In this document: piece by piece, positions 56,105 through 64,000 of the stretch | Position numbering within the stretch: the stretch's first letter is position 1 | How the letters are laid out: every line of letters begins with the position of its first letter | DNA from: Shinella kummerowiae | GTDB lineage: Bacteria > Pseudomonadota > Alphaproteobacteria > Rhizobiales > Rhizobiaceae | Direction: 5' to 3' | Assembly: GCF_009827055.1 (NCBI RefSeq) | Contig: NZ_WUMK01000008.1 | Coordinates: forward strand, 186,001-250,000 | Length of the DNA stretch: 64,000 nt | Position numbers and translations under genes: made by a program | The notes under the pieces: generated by a model | Databases searched by the model: none | The model's input: only the letters and a program-made list of their open reading frames with translations | What the model was told of the DNA's origin: nothing

Positions 56105-57118
56105 TCACCCGTCGATCGGCTCGGCGACCTGGATCAGGCAGTCGCCGGCCTGGCTGTCGCAATGCAGACGATGGGAGATGACGATGCCGCCTTCGGCAAA
56201 ACGCAGCTCCTCCTCCGGCTGCTCCAGCCGTTCGAGATCGTGATACCAGCCGGCACGGTCGCCGACCGCGACCCGTGTTCCGAGTGCGACAGCCGGCTCG
56301 AACCAGCCGCGGCGATTGGCATAGATGCCCTGACTGTGCCGTGACAGCGAGAGAAGCTGTAACGCCGGCGGCGCCGGCAGGGATGCGCGCGACAGCACGG
56401 GAGCCTGGACGATGCCGAGCGCCACGAGCAGGCGGTCGATCGCCCCGGCCGTGAACGCCATGGTCTCCGGTGTCACCGTGCCCCCGCCACCGAACTCGCC
56501 CGAAAGGCCGATCGCCCCGGCCCGGCCCGCTGCCCCCATCGAAGTCGGTGCTGCCGGCCCGTTGTCGGCGATGAAGGCATGCGCGGCACCCATGGCCCGC
56601 ATCAGCGAGACGGCGCGGGCAAAACGCGCGGCATCCGCCTGCCGCTCGATCAGTGTGCAGGGCAGATGCGCCATGGAGGTGCCACCCGAATGCAGATCGA
56701 GCACCACGTCGTGCGCCGGGAAAAGCACGTGTTCGAGGAAATGTGCCATCCGCGCCGTCGGCGTGCCGGCCGGATCGCCGGGAAAGGCGCGGTTGAGATT
56801 GCCGCCGTCGAAGGGCGAGCAGCGCTTCGCCGCCATCACTGCCGGCAGGTTCGCCATCGGCAGGATGGTGACGGCGCCGCGGATCTTGCCGATGTCGAGC
56901 AGACGCATCAGCCGCCCGAGCTGGAGCTCACCTTCATATTCATCGCCATGATTGCCGGCGATCAGCAGCAGGCTCGGCCCCTCACCGTTCCTGAGGCGCA
57001 AGATCGGTACGCGGATCTGATAATAGGGCGAACGGTCGATCGAATAGGGAATAGCAAGATGGCCGGACTGCCGGCCTTCCTGCGCAAAATCGATCGGGTT
57101 GACGAGGCCGCTGTGCAT
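56105..57118 (-). CDS. Succinylglutamate desuccinylase/aspartoacylase family zinc deacylase
   Basis: 337-residue cytoplasmic carboxypeptidase-fold hydrolase. Zinc ligands His57 and Glu60 are in AGNHGDEYEGE and a third His in DLHSGG; PFDGGNLNRAFPGDP is the usual substrate loop (Asn-Arg). Relatives remove acyl groups from N-acyl amino acids; DoeB of ectoine breakdown is one type. It is the last gene of the operon, 10 bp after ridA. A role in freeing the amino group of the imported compound is inferred from context. Confidence 0.85.
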   Translation of the reverse strand: MHSGLVNPIDFAQEGRQSGHLAIPYSIDRSPYYQIRVPILRLRNGEGPSLLLIAGNHGDEYEGELQLGRLMRLLDIGKIRGAVTILPMANLPAVMAAKRCSPFDGGNLNRAFPGDPAGTPTARMAHFLEHVLFPAHDVVLDLHSGGTSMAHLPCTLIERQADAARFARAVSLMRAMGAAHAFIADNGPAAPTSMGAAGRAGAIGLSGEFGGGGTVTPETMAFTAGAIDRLLVALGIVQAPVLSRASLPAPPALQLLSLSRHSQGIYANRRGWFEPAVALGTRVAVGDRAGWYHDLERLEQPEEELRFAEGGIVISHRLHCDSQAGDCLIQVAEPIDG

Positions 57119-57128
57119 GATGCGCCTC

Positions 57129-57473
57129 TCAAAGCGCCGCGACGGCGGTCATTTCGACGCGCAGGTCGGGATCGGCAAGGCGCGCCTCGACACAGGCGCG
57201 GGCCGGCGGGTTCGCCGGGTCGATCCAGGCATCGTAGACGCCGTTCATGGCATCGAAATCGACGATCGCCGGCAGGAAGACATTGACGGCAAGCAGCTTC
57301 GAACGGTCGGTGCCGGCCTCCGTCAGCAGGGCGTCGATCTTGCCGAGCACGTCGCGCGTCTGGTCCTCGATGGCGGCCTTGCGGTCTTCCGCAACCTGGC
57401 CGGCAATATAGACGAGCCCGCCGAAGCTGACGGCCTGGCTCATGCGCGAGCCCTTCTGATAGCGCTGGATCAT
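57129..57473 (-). CDS. RidA/YjgF family enamine/imine deaminase
   Basis: 114-residue protein of the RidA family, short by about 10-15 residues compared with E. coli RidA. It retains the conserved arginine in NPPARACVEARL and the N-terminal FGGLVYIAGQVAED. RidA proteins hydrolyse reactive enamine/imine products of PLP dehydratases to 2-oxo acids. Its neighbour upstream is a fold-III PLP enzyme of exactly that type, a strong functional hint. It lies 10 bp before the deacylase gene and 36 bp after the PLP enzyme. Confidence 0.9.
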   Translation of the reverse strand: MIQRYQKGSRMSQAVSFGGLVYIAGQVAEDRKAAIEDQTRDVLGKIDALLTEAGTDRSKLLAVNVFLPAIVDFDAMNGVYDAWIDPANPPARACVEARLADPDLRVEMTAVAAL

Positions 57474-57509
57474 AGCGTGTTTTCCTTTTTTTGCCTTGGG
57501 AGGAGGGGG

Positions 57510-58823
57510 TCAGCCGAAGCTGGTGAGATAGGCGGTCACGACCCTGTGGTCCGGGTCGAGGCCGTAGAGGATGGCGTGCCGGTCGAGGCAGGTGCAGGGA
57601 TGCGAAATGCCGAACTCGACCACGTCGCCGATGGCCACATCGCTGCCGGCGGGCAGGGTCACGAAGGCGTGCTGGTCGTTGAGGCGCAGCACGGCGGCAC
57701 CGATGAAATCGGCGCGGCGCGCGCCGTCCCGATAAAGCGCAAGCGGCCGCGGCAGGCCCTGGTCGATCGCCACGTCGCGGAGGCCCATGCCGCAGATTGC
57801 AAGCCCCGGCTCGGGCCGCGACAGCACCTCGGCCCAGACCCGCAGCGCCGGCTTGAAGCCCTCTGATGCCGCGTGCGTCGTTTCTCCGAAGCGGAAACCG
57901 CCGCGCGCGTCGAGACCGGCAAGGCCGCGTTCATAAACGCCGTGATCGTGGAAGAAGATCGCCCCGCTGCGCAGCACCAGGCGGCAATCCGGATCGGCCG
58001 AGACCGCTGCCGAAAGCCCGGCCACGACCCTGTCGAAAAACACCGAGCCGCCTGCCGTCAGAATAAGTGGTCGCTCGCCGCCGATTCGGGCTCGGACAGT
58101 TGGCAGGAAGGCCGCCGTCATGGTGACCAGCCCGTCGATCCGAAGCAGGGTTTCATCGGCATCCGCCGTCGCAGCAGCGCCCTCATAGGCGGCGATGCCG
58201 GTCAGACGGAAGTTCGGCGTCTCGGCCGCAAGGATGGCGTCGACAATCGCGCCCGCCGCCTCAGGATCGCGCGCTCCGGCGCGTCCGGCCCCCAGTTCCA
58301 CCATCAGGCCGAGCGACGGCAGATCGTCGCGCCCGCGCCAGGCGGCGGCCAGTGCGGCGGCGAGCGGGACGGAATCGACGAAGACATGCACCTCCGCATC
58401 GGGATAGCAGGCAAGCAAGGTGGCCAGCCGGCGTGCGGCGGCAAGGCCGCCGATCTCGTTGGCAAGCATCAGCCGGCGCTGGCCGGCCTTCAGCATCACC
58501 GCGGCCTGGCGGATATCCGCAACCGTCGTGCCCCAGGCGCCGGCCGCCAGCAGCGCAGCGGCAATCGCCGTCGACATCGGCGTCTTGGCATGCGGGGCGA
58601 TGTCGACGCCATGATCCTTCACATAGGCCATCATCAGATCGATATTGCCGGCGAAAGCCTGCTGGTCGAGCGAGATCAGCGGCAACGCCATCGCACCGTC
58701 ATAGGGTTTCCAGCCCTGCTCGCCGAGTGCCGCGAGCGGCAGGGGCGCATGTCCCGGCGGAAAACCGCGAATGCGGTCGTCGATCAGCGGATTGTCGGCG
58801 CCATTGGCGTGAAGGTCAGACAT
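57510..58823 (-). CDS. Fold-III PLP enzyme: D-threonine aldolase / D-serine dehydratase-like
   Basis: 437-residue alanine-racemase-fold enzyme. The PLP lysine is Lys80 in IAPHAKTPMS, and the metal-binding pair His-x-Cys near the C-terminus is visible as SHPCTCLD, as in metal-dependent D-serine dehydratase and D-threo-hydroxyaspartate dehydratase (DSD1 group). It should eliminate water from, or retro-aldol cleave, a beta-hydroxy D-amino acid. Automatic annotation would probably be amino acid deaminase. The 5' end overlaps the amidohydrolase gene by 8 bp. The adjacent ridA suggests a dehydratase that releases an enamine. Confidence 0.85.
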   Translation of the reverse strand: MSDLHANGADNPLIDDRIRGFPPGHAPLPLAALGEQGWKPYDGAMALPLISLDQQAFAGNIDLMMAYVKDHGVDIAPHAKTPMSTAIAAALLAAGAWGTTVADIRQAAVMLKAGQRRLMLANEIGGLAAARRLATLLACYPDAEVHVFVDSVPLAAALAAAWRGRDDLPSLGLMVELGAGRAGARDPEAAGAIVDAILAAETPNFRLTGIAAYEGAAATADADETLLRIDGLVTMTAAFLPTVRARIGGERPLILTAGGSVFFDRVVAGLSAAVSADPDCRLVLRSGAIFFHDHGVYERGLAGLDARGGFRFGETTHAASEGFKPALRVWAEVLSRPEPGLAICGMGLRDVAIDQGLPRPLALYRDGARRADFIGAAVLRLNDQHAFVTLPAGSDVAIGDVVEFGISHPCTCLDRHAILYGLDPDHRVVTAYLTSFG

Positions 58824-59772
58824 GGTTTTCTCCTTCGCCCGAGGCAGGATCGTTCATCCCGAGGCGGTAGGTATCGTTGGCGGTGGTGAAGAAGAGGGCC
58901 CGCTGCTCATCGATAGAGAGCGGAGCAGCAACGGCGCGGAAAACGTCGTAGACCTCGTCGAAAGAAGCGTGCAGGCCGGCGACGGGAAAATCGCTGGCAA
59001 ACATCGACCGCTCCGGCCCAAAACAGTCGAGGCAGTGCTCGATCACCGGGCCAAGGCTTCCGGGCGTCCAGGCATTGTCGTAGGCGACGAGGTCGGAGAT
59101 CTTCAGGCGGACATTCGGCTGCCTGCCGAGCGCACGAAGGCCGCTGCGCCAGAGCGCCATGCCGCCCTCCGTACGATCGGCCGGGCTGCCGCCGTGGTTG
59201 AGCACGAAGAGCGTATCGGGAAAGGCACCCACCAGGTCGAGCGCCTCGACCATCTGCCAGGGATAGAGCATGAGATCGAAGACCAGGCCGAGCCTTGAGG
59301 CATGGCCCAACCCGGCCCGCCAGACGGGATCGACCATCCGATAGGCGCGCGCGGCAAAACTCTTTGCCGGCTCAGGATGCCAGCTGACGATGTCGCGGAT
59401 GCCAACCACGTTAGGATTGTCCGCTTCCGCATCGAGCAACCGAAACGCCTCGGGACTATCGAGGGGAACACGCACAACATAGCGCCTCGCCACGCCGGAA
59501 CTGCGATCGAGGCCGTCCAGCCAGCGGCTTTCCTCGAGTGGATGGGCATCCGACCAGCCTGCCTCGACATGCACGGTGGCGACCACGTTCTGGTTTGCGG
59601 CATCGGCACGGTAGTCCGCGATGCCATAGTCGCGCAGGATCGGTACGAGGCTGCCGAAAACCATCTCCTCGCCGGCGATGTGCGCCTTTTCCAGCCAGGG
59701 ATGGCGTTTCAGCGACAGGTCCCAGAGATGATGATGCGGGTCGATCGCCGGCCCGTCGTACCGCCCCGTCAT
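58816..59772 (-). CDS. Amidohydrolase family 2 protein (lactonase-like TIM barrel)
   Basis: 318-residue TIM-barrel hydrolase. The N-terminal metal motif AIDPHHHLWDL (H13-x-H15) and the late DFPVAGLH and FASDFP aspartate are typical of the amidohydrolase_2/L-fuconolactonase group. It probably opens a lactone, lactam or cyclic imide of the imported compound. The ATG at 59772 overlaps the end of the permease gene (59769) as ATGA. The longer open frame to 60756 is antisense noise of the permease. Confidence 0.87.
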   Translation of the reverse strand: MTGRYDGPAIDPHHHLWDLSLKRHPWLEKAHIAGEEMVFGSLVPILRDYGIADYRADAANQNVVATVHVEAGWSDAHPLEESRWLDGLDRSSGVARRYVVRVPLDSPEAFRLLDAEADNPNVVGIRDIVSWHPEPAKSFAARAYRMVDPVWRAGLGHASRLGLVFDLMLYPWQMVEALDLVGAFPDTLFVLNHGGSPADRTEGGMALWRSGLRALGRQPNVRLKISDLVAYDNAWTPGSLGPVIEHCLDCFGPERSMFASDFPVAGLHASFDEVYDVFRAVAAPLSIDEQRALFFTTANDTYRLGMNDPASGEGENHV

Positions 59773-60725
59773 CGTCGCGCCTCGCGGCCGGATACCAGCA
59801 GAAGCGACAGGATCAACGTGCCGAACATGATGGAGCGCCAGCCGGGTGAGGCATTGACGACGGTGATCAGCGCCGTCGTGGTGACAAGCAGGATGGCGCC
59901 GGGAATGGTGCCAGCATAGGTGCCGCGCCCACCGAGGATGGAGGTGCCGCCGAGCACGACGGCAGCGATCGACGTCAGCAGATAGGGATCGCCGATGCCG
60001 ACATAACCCTGCCGGTTCATGCCAAGCACCAGAATGCCGGCAAGGCCCGCGAAGAAGCCGGACAACGCATAGAGGATCAGCGTGTTGCGCGCCACGCTGA
60101 CCCCGGACAGGCGGGCGGCGAGCGGGTTTGCGCCGAGCGCCAGGAACCGTGCGCCGATCGGCATGCGGTGGATGATGAGCAGCACGGCCGCCGAAACCAC
60201 GAGCCAGAGCAGGATGCCGGCCGGAACCCCGAGCGGTCTTGCCTGCCCCAAGAGAAGCACGGCGGGATTGCTGACGGTGACCGCGCTGCCGCCGGCGACG
60301 ACGACAAGCAGGCCTTGCAGGAAGGTCGCCATGGCAAGCGTCATGATGATCGGCGGCACACGCAGATAGGCAGCACCCGCACCATTGAGGAAGCCGATGC
60401 CGGTGGCGATCGTCAACGCGAGGGCGACACCAACAAGGCCGGTCGGATCCCAGGCGGGCGAAATCAGCGGCACGAGGATCGCCGTGACGGTGATGACCGC
60501 GCCGACCGAAAGGTCGATGCCGCCCATCAGGATCACGAGCGTCTGGCCGGCGGCGGCAATGCCGATGACGGCGGCAAGCTCCAGCAGATAGCGCAGGTGC
60601 CCATAGGCGCCGAAGCCGCTCAGCGTGAGGCCGGCAACCAGCCAGACGAGCGCCACAAGAACGAGGGTGAGCAGCGGCGGATTGCGGAACAGGGATTTGA
60701 CGGCCTTCATCGCCTGGCTCTCCAC
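59769..60725 (-). CDS. Sugar-type ABC transporter permease (RbsC-like), second
   Basis: 318-residue inner-membrane permease of the BPD_transp_2 family with about ten helices; IDLSVGAVITVTAILVPLIS near residue 70 and GGTSILGGRGTYAGTIPGA near 255 are the standard RbsC motifs. It overlaps the upstream permease gene by 19 bp, so both are made together as a heterodimer channel. The substrate is not necessarily a sugar: the same permease class imports purines, polyols and autoinducer-2. Confidence 0.92.
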   Translation of the reverse strand: MESQAMKAVKSLFRNPPLLTLVLVALVWLVAGLTLSGFGAYGHLRYLLELAAVIGIAAAGQTLVILMGGIDLSVGAVITVTAILVPLISPAWDPTGLVGVALALTIATGIGFLNGAGAAYLRVPPIIMTLAMATFLQGLLVVVAGGSAVTVSNPAVLLLGQARPLGVPAGILLWLVVSAAVLLIIHRMPIGARFLALGANPLAARLSGVSVARNTLILYALSGFFAGLAGILVLGMNRQGYVGIGDPYLLTSIAAVVLGGTSILGGRGTYAGTIPGAILLVTTTALITVVNASPGWRSIMFGTLILSLLLVSGREARR

Positions 60726-61672
60726 TGCTTGAGAAGTTCCGGCACCGCAACGGCACCGACGATGATGAGGCCCTGCGCGATGTATTGCGCGACCGGCGGG
60801 AAGCCGAGGAAGAACATCACGTTGATCATCACCGACAGCAGCAGGCTGCCGCAGACCGCCCCGCGCATCGTGCCCTTGCCGCCGAGGAAACCGACGCCGC
60901 CGAGCACCGCCGCGGCAATCGAGTTGAGCGTGAAGGGCGCGCCGATGACCGGATCACCCGAACCGGTCTGCGCGGCGACAAAGAGCCCCGCCAGTGCGGT
61001 CAGCAGGCCGGACAGCGCGAAGGCGGCGATCTTCACCCGCTCGACCGGCACGCCGGAGCGGAAGGCGCCGATCGGATTGTCGCCCGCCGCATAGATGCCG
61101 AGGCCGAGCGGCGTCGCCAGAAACACCTTCCACAGAAGCAGGATGAGGACGAGCAACAGGAAGGCGACGGGTGTGTGGCCGGCAAGCCCGGTGGAGAGCC
61201 AGCCGGGAATAAAACCGCCCGGGCGTGGCAGAAGAAGCAGCGCCACGCCGGTGATGATGAAGGAGCCGGCCAGCGTGACGATGATCGCCGGCAGGCGCAG
61301 TTGCGCCACGATGACGCCGATGACGGCGCCGATGCCAAGGCCGGTCAAGGCGACGGCGAGAATGCCGCCCGGCACGCCGAACACGCCGCCCATGGTGGTT
61401 GCCGCGATCACCGCGCCGAGACTGACGAGCGGGCCGATCGCCAGCGTGATGCCGCCGTTTAGCATCAACAGCGCCTGGGCCATGGTGACGAGCGCCAGCG
61501 GGAACCAGTTCTGCGTGAACTTGGAAAAGCCGCCGACCGAAAGGATGCCCGGGAAGAGCACGACATAAAGCACGAGGAAGGCGGCGACGACGAGGTAGAG
61601 ACCGCCAAGGCCGCGATTGCGACGGCTTTGGATGGCACCGTACAGCCAGCCGGAGGACGAAACAGCGCTCAT
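60707..61672 (-). CDS. Sugar-type ABC transporter permease (RbsC-like), first
   Basis: 321-residue permease. The motif LMLNGGITLAIGPLVSLGAV near residue 68 replaces the usual GGIDLS element with GGITLA, while AAVLGGVGFLGGKGTMRGA near 236 is standard. It pairs with the adjacent permease and the ATPase upstream (4-bp ATGA overlap). Confidence 0.92.
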   Translation of the reverse strand: MSAVSSSGWLYGAIQSRRNRGLGGLYLVVAAFLVLYVVLFPGILSVGGFSKFTQNWFPLALVTMAQALLMLNGGITLAIGPLVSLGAVIAATTMGGVFGVPGGILAVALTGLGIGAVIGVIVAQLRLPAIIVTLAGSFIITGVALLLLPRPGGFIPGWLSTGLAGHTPVAFLLLVLILLLWKVFLATPLGLGIYAAGDNPIGAFRSGVPVERVKIAAFALSGLLTALAGLFVAAQTGSGDPVIGAPFTLNSIAAAVLGGVGFLGGKGTMRGAVCGSLLLSVMINVMFFLGFPPVAQYIAQGLIIVGAVAVPELLKQWRARR

Positions 61673-63177
61673 GCGGCCGCTCCCTTTCGATCGACGCCCA
61701 TGGCCGCGCCGACAATGGCCTCTTCGCTGATAGCGTCACCGACAAGGGTCGCGGCGACATGGCCCTCGCGCAGCACGACGACGCGGTCGCACAGATGCAC
61801 GAGTTCCGGCGTATCGGAGCTGGCGAGGATGATGAGCCGCCCTTCGGCGGCGAAGGCGCGCAGCATCAGGTAGATCTCCCGTTTGGTCTCGATATCGACG
61901 CCGCGTGTCGGGTCGTTGAGCAGCAACACGGAGGGATCGAGCGGCAGCCATTTGGCGAGCGCCACCTTCTGCTGGTTGCCGCCGGACAGCGCCTGAACCG
62001 GGCGGGCGACGTCGCCCTTGATGGTGAGCCGGCGCGCCAGATCGGCGATGAGGCCGGTCTCCGCCGGACGGTCGCGAAACCCGTTGCGCGCGAGCCGGCC
62101 GAGCGAAGGCAGGATGAGGTTCGATGCGATGGAATGGGGCAGGACCAGCCCCTCATGTTTGCGGTCGGCCGGCACATAGACGAGGCCGGCGGCATTCGCC
62201 GCGCCGACATCCGCGGGCAAGCCGGATTTTCCGGAAACCTCCGCGCTGGAGGCCTTGGCCGGGATCGCTCCATAAAGGCCCAGCAGCAGATCTTCCTGCC
62301 CCTGCCCGACAAGCCCGCCGATGCCGACGATTTCGCCGGCGCGGGCAGAGAAGGCGATGTCGCGCACGAGGCCTGCGGAAAAACCCGTAACGTCCACGCG
62401 CGGCGCGCCGGGCGTGCAGGCCGGGCGCGGCGGAAAGAGGTCACCCGTCTCGCGGCCGACCATCAGGCGCACCAGCCCTTCACCATCGATACCCGATAGC
62501 GACTGGTCCGCCGTGACACCGCCGTCCTTCAGCACGGTGACATGCGCGCAGAGCGCCTGCACCTCGTTGAGGCGGTGGGAAATGTAGAGAAGTGCTGTGC
62601 CGCGGTCCCGCAGCATCTCGATGACGCCGGCCAGAATGCCCGCCTCATGGGCGGAAAGCGAGGAGGTCGGCTCATCGAGGATGAGCACACGCGGCTTGCG
62701 GAACAGCGCCTTGGCGATCTCCACCATCTGGCGACGGCCAAGGGCGAGATCGGCAACCGGCATGTCGAGCGGCTCGGTCAACCCCACCATGGCGCAGACC
62801 TCTCGCACACCACGGTGCAGGGCTGCATAGTCGATCAGGCCGAAGCGGCGCGGGAAGGCGCCGAGCCCGATGTTTTCAGCAATCGACAGGTCGGCGGTGA
62901 GGCTGAGTTCCTGCTGCACCACGGCGATGCCGGCCGCGCGGGCGGTGGCCGGGCTGAAACGCCCGACCGGCCGACCGTCGACGGCAATCGCGCCGCTATC
63001 CGGCTGGAGAGCGCCGGAAAGAAGATTGATGAGTGTGGACTTTCCAGCGCCGTTCTCCCCCAGCAGGGCGTGCACCCTGCCGGGATGAAGGGCGATATCG
63101 ACGCCCTTCAGAACGGGATTGCCGAAAAATCCCTTGAACACCTGCCGGGCCTCCAGCAGGGGTTTTTTGTCCGTCAT
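61669..63177 (-). CDS. Sugar-type ABC transporter double ATPase (RbsA/MglA-like)
   Basis: 502-residue protein with two fused ATPase domains. The first has a full Walker A GENGAGKSTLINLL (near residue 42) and LILDEPTSSLS; the second has the usual degenerate P-loop (GGLVGQGQEDLLLGL) but an intact LSGGNQQKVALAKWL and LLLNDPTRGVD. This asymmetry is normal for RbsA. ATG 63177 has AAGGA 7 bp upstream; a GTG at 63192 also fits. It follows the binding-protein gene by about 20 bp. Confidence 0.93.
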   Translation of the reverse strand: MTDKKPLLEARQVFKGFFGNPVLKGVDIALHPGRVHALLGENGAGKSTLINLLSGALQPDSGAIAVDGRPVGRFSPATARAAGIAVVQQELSLTADLSIAENIGLGAFPRRFGLIDYAALHRGVREVCAMVGLTEPLDMPVADLALGRRQMVEIAKALFRKPRVLILDEPTSSLSAHEAGILAGVIEMLRDRGTALLYISHRLNEVQALCAHVTVLKDGGVTADQSLSGIDGEGLVRLMVGRETGDLFPPRPACTPGAPRVDVTGFSAGLVRDIAFSARAGEIVGIGGLVGQGQEDLLLGLYGAIPAKASSAEVSGKSGLPADVGAANAAGLVYVPADRKHEGLVLPHSIASNLILPSLGRLARNGFRDRPAETGLIADLARRLTIKGDVARPVQALSGGNQQKVALAKWLPLDPSVLLLNDPTRGVDIETKREIYLMLRAFAAEGRLIILASSDTPELVHLCDRVVVLREGHVAATLVGDAISEEAIVGAAMGVDRKGAAA

Positions 63178-63197
63178 GACGGCATCCTTCACGCGGA

Positions 63198-64000
63198 TTA
63201 CTGGGCGAGCAGCTTGTCGAACAGCGCCTTGTCGTAATCCGAGTAGATGTAACCGTCGGCCGGGAACTTGTCGGCACGGGCGAGGTAGCTATCGATCGTG
63301 CTGTCGTCGATGACCGGCAGCGGCACCCTGATGAAGGCCGGCACGTCCTTGCCTTCCAGCGCCTGCACGGCCGTATAGACCGAGAATGCGCCGAGCCAGT
63401 TCGGCTGCATGGTGGCCCAGCCCTTCAGGCCCTTTTCCTTCCACAGTTCGAGGAACTGGCGGGCGTTCTCGCCGGTGATCGGCACCTGCTCGCGACCCTG
63501 GCGGTCGAAGGCCATGACGGAACCGGCCGAGATTGCGCCGCCGAGCGACAGCACGCCGTCGATTTCCGGATTGGCGAAGAGCAGGCTGGTCATCGCTTCC
63601 TGTGCGGGGGCAGCGTTGTATTCGGTGTTCGTCTCGGTGATGATTTCGAGACCCGGATTGGCGTCGAGCACCGGCTGGGCACCCTTGCGGCGGTCGTCGC
63701 TGACGGAAATGCCGGCCGGGCCGTTCATGACGATGATCTTGCCCTTGCCGCCGAGCTGCTCGGACAGCCACTTGGCGGCGCCCGCACCCCATTCGGCGGA
63801 ATCGGTGTTGATCTTCGCCGTCACCTTGTCGGTGTTGACGAGGCTGTCGAAGTTGACGACGGCGATACCCTTGTCGCAGGCGTCCGAAATCACGCGGTCG
63901 AGCGCATTGGACGAGCCGGCGATGATGACGATGGCGTCGACATTGGCGTCGATCATCGACTGGATGTGCTGGATCTGCGTCTGCGCATTGCCCTGCGCGT
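63198..64000 (-). CDS. Sugar-type ABC transporter substrate-binding protein (5' partial)
   Basis: C-terminal ~266 residues of an RbsB-like type-1 periplasmic binding protein; the N-terminus, signal peptide and promoter lie beyond the window end. Recognisable segments are IQSMIDANVDAIVIIAGSSNAL (split: IQSMIDANVD, AIVIIAGSSN), GAAKWLSEQLGGKGKIIVMNGPAG and the C-terminal IDSYLARADKFPADGYIYSD. It supplies the specificity for the importer encoded downstream. The ligand is not predictable. Confidence 0.92.
   Translation of the reverse strand, partial: AQGNAQTQIQHIQSMIDANVDAIVIIAGSSNALDRVISDACDKGIAVVNFDSLVNTDKVTAKINTDSAEWGAGAAKWLSEQLGGKGKIIVMNGPAGISVSDDRRKGAQPVLDANPGLEIITETNTEYNAAPAQEAMTSLLFANPEIDGVLSLGGAISAGSVMAFDRQGREQVPITGENARQFLELWKEKGLKGWATMQPNWLGAFSVYTAVQALEGKDVPAFIRVPLPVIDDSTIDSYLARADKFPADGYIYSDYDKALFDKLLAQ

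Noticed and set aside
59773-60756. N-terminal extension of the amidohydrolase (open to 60756)
   Set aside because: It overlaps the permease gene on the same strand in another frame and has arginine/alanine-rich noise. The metal motif HHHLWD starts right after ATG 59772.

Overview
This 64 kb window is chromosomal DNA of a GC-rich alphaproteobacterium, almost certainly in the Rhizobiaceae (the Ensifer/Rhizobium/Agrobacterium/Shinella group). The main evidence is a very large cyclic beta-1,2-glucan synthase (NdvB) next to its exporter NdvA. An aerobic cobFGHIJKLM cobalamin cluster, B12-dependent MetH, many LysR/GntR/Lrp regulators and rich amino-acid and polyamine catabolism agree with this. The genus cannot be fixed by eye. 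No rRNA, tRNA, CRISPR, prophage or intact insertion sequence was seen. The only mobile DNA noticed is a short IS5-type transposase remnant near 27.05-27.11 kb.

Layout. 0-11 kb: periplasmic cyclic glucan genes, with ndvA (5' end cut by the window), ndvB and an OpgC-like succinyltransferase. 11.3-15.7 kb: a cobalamin riboswitch, a 71-residue unknown protein whose ribosome site lies in a hairpin, a perfect 20-bp palindrome, and metH. 15.8-17.7 kb: a YeiH-type sulfate exporter with a divergent LysR regulator. 17.7-24.7 kb: the cobalamin corrin-ring genes cobF-cobG-cobH-cobI-cobJ on the minus strand, cobK on the plus strand, and cobL-cobM on the minus strand, with coding overlaps at nearly every junction. 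24.9-27.4 kb: an AraC regulator, a divergent Fsr-type MFS pump, the IS remnant and a small orphan ORF.

27.5-38.6 kb is a lysine-degradation island. It encodes an AmaA-like FAD oxidase, a LysR regulator, hglS, a D-2-hydroxyglutarate dehydrogenase, amaB, an aminotransferase, lysine 6-dehydrogenase, an Lrp regulator and a DadA-like enzyme. Together these can take L-lysine to 2-oxoglutarate through 2-aminoadipate and 2-oxoadipate. 38.8-43 kb: a MOSC protein, a GntR regulator, and puuA-puuB of the gamma-glutamylated putrescine route. 43-54.5 kb: argG, an SDR, a LysE exporter, a DUF1287 protein, a TrpXYZ-type ABC transporter, rlmN, a LysR/MFS pair and purU.

54.9-64 kb holds a catabolic locus with no pathway I can name. 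A tightly packed minus-strand operon encodes a sugar-type ABC importer (binding protein cut by the window end, ATPase, two permeases), an amidohydrolase, a fold-III PLP dehydratase/aldolase, a RidA deaminase and a zinc deacylase. A convergent TIM-barrel protein lies beyond it. I infer uptake of an acylated or cyclised beta-hydroxy amino-acid-like compound, its deacylation, dehydration and RidA-assisted deamination. This locus and the riboswitch-71-aa ORF-metH arrangement are the best candidates for undescribed biology here.
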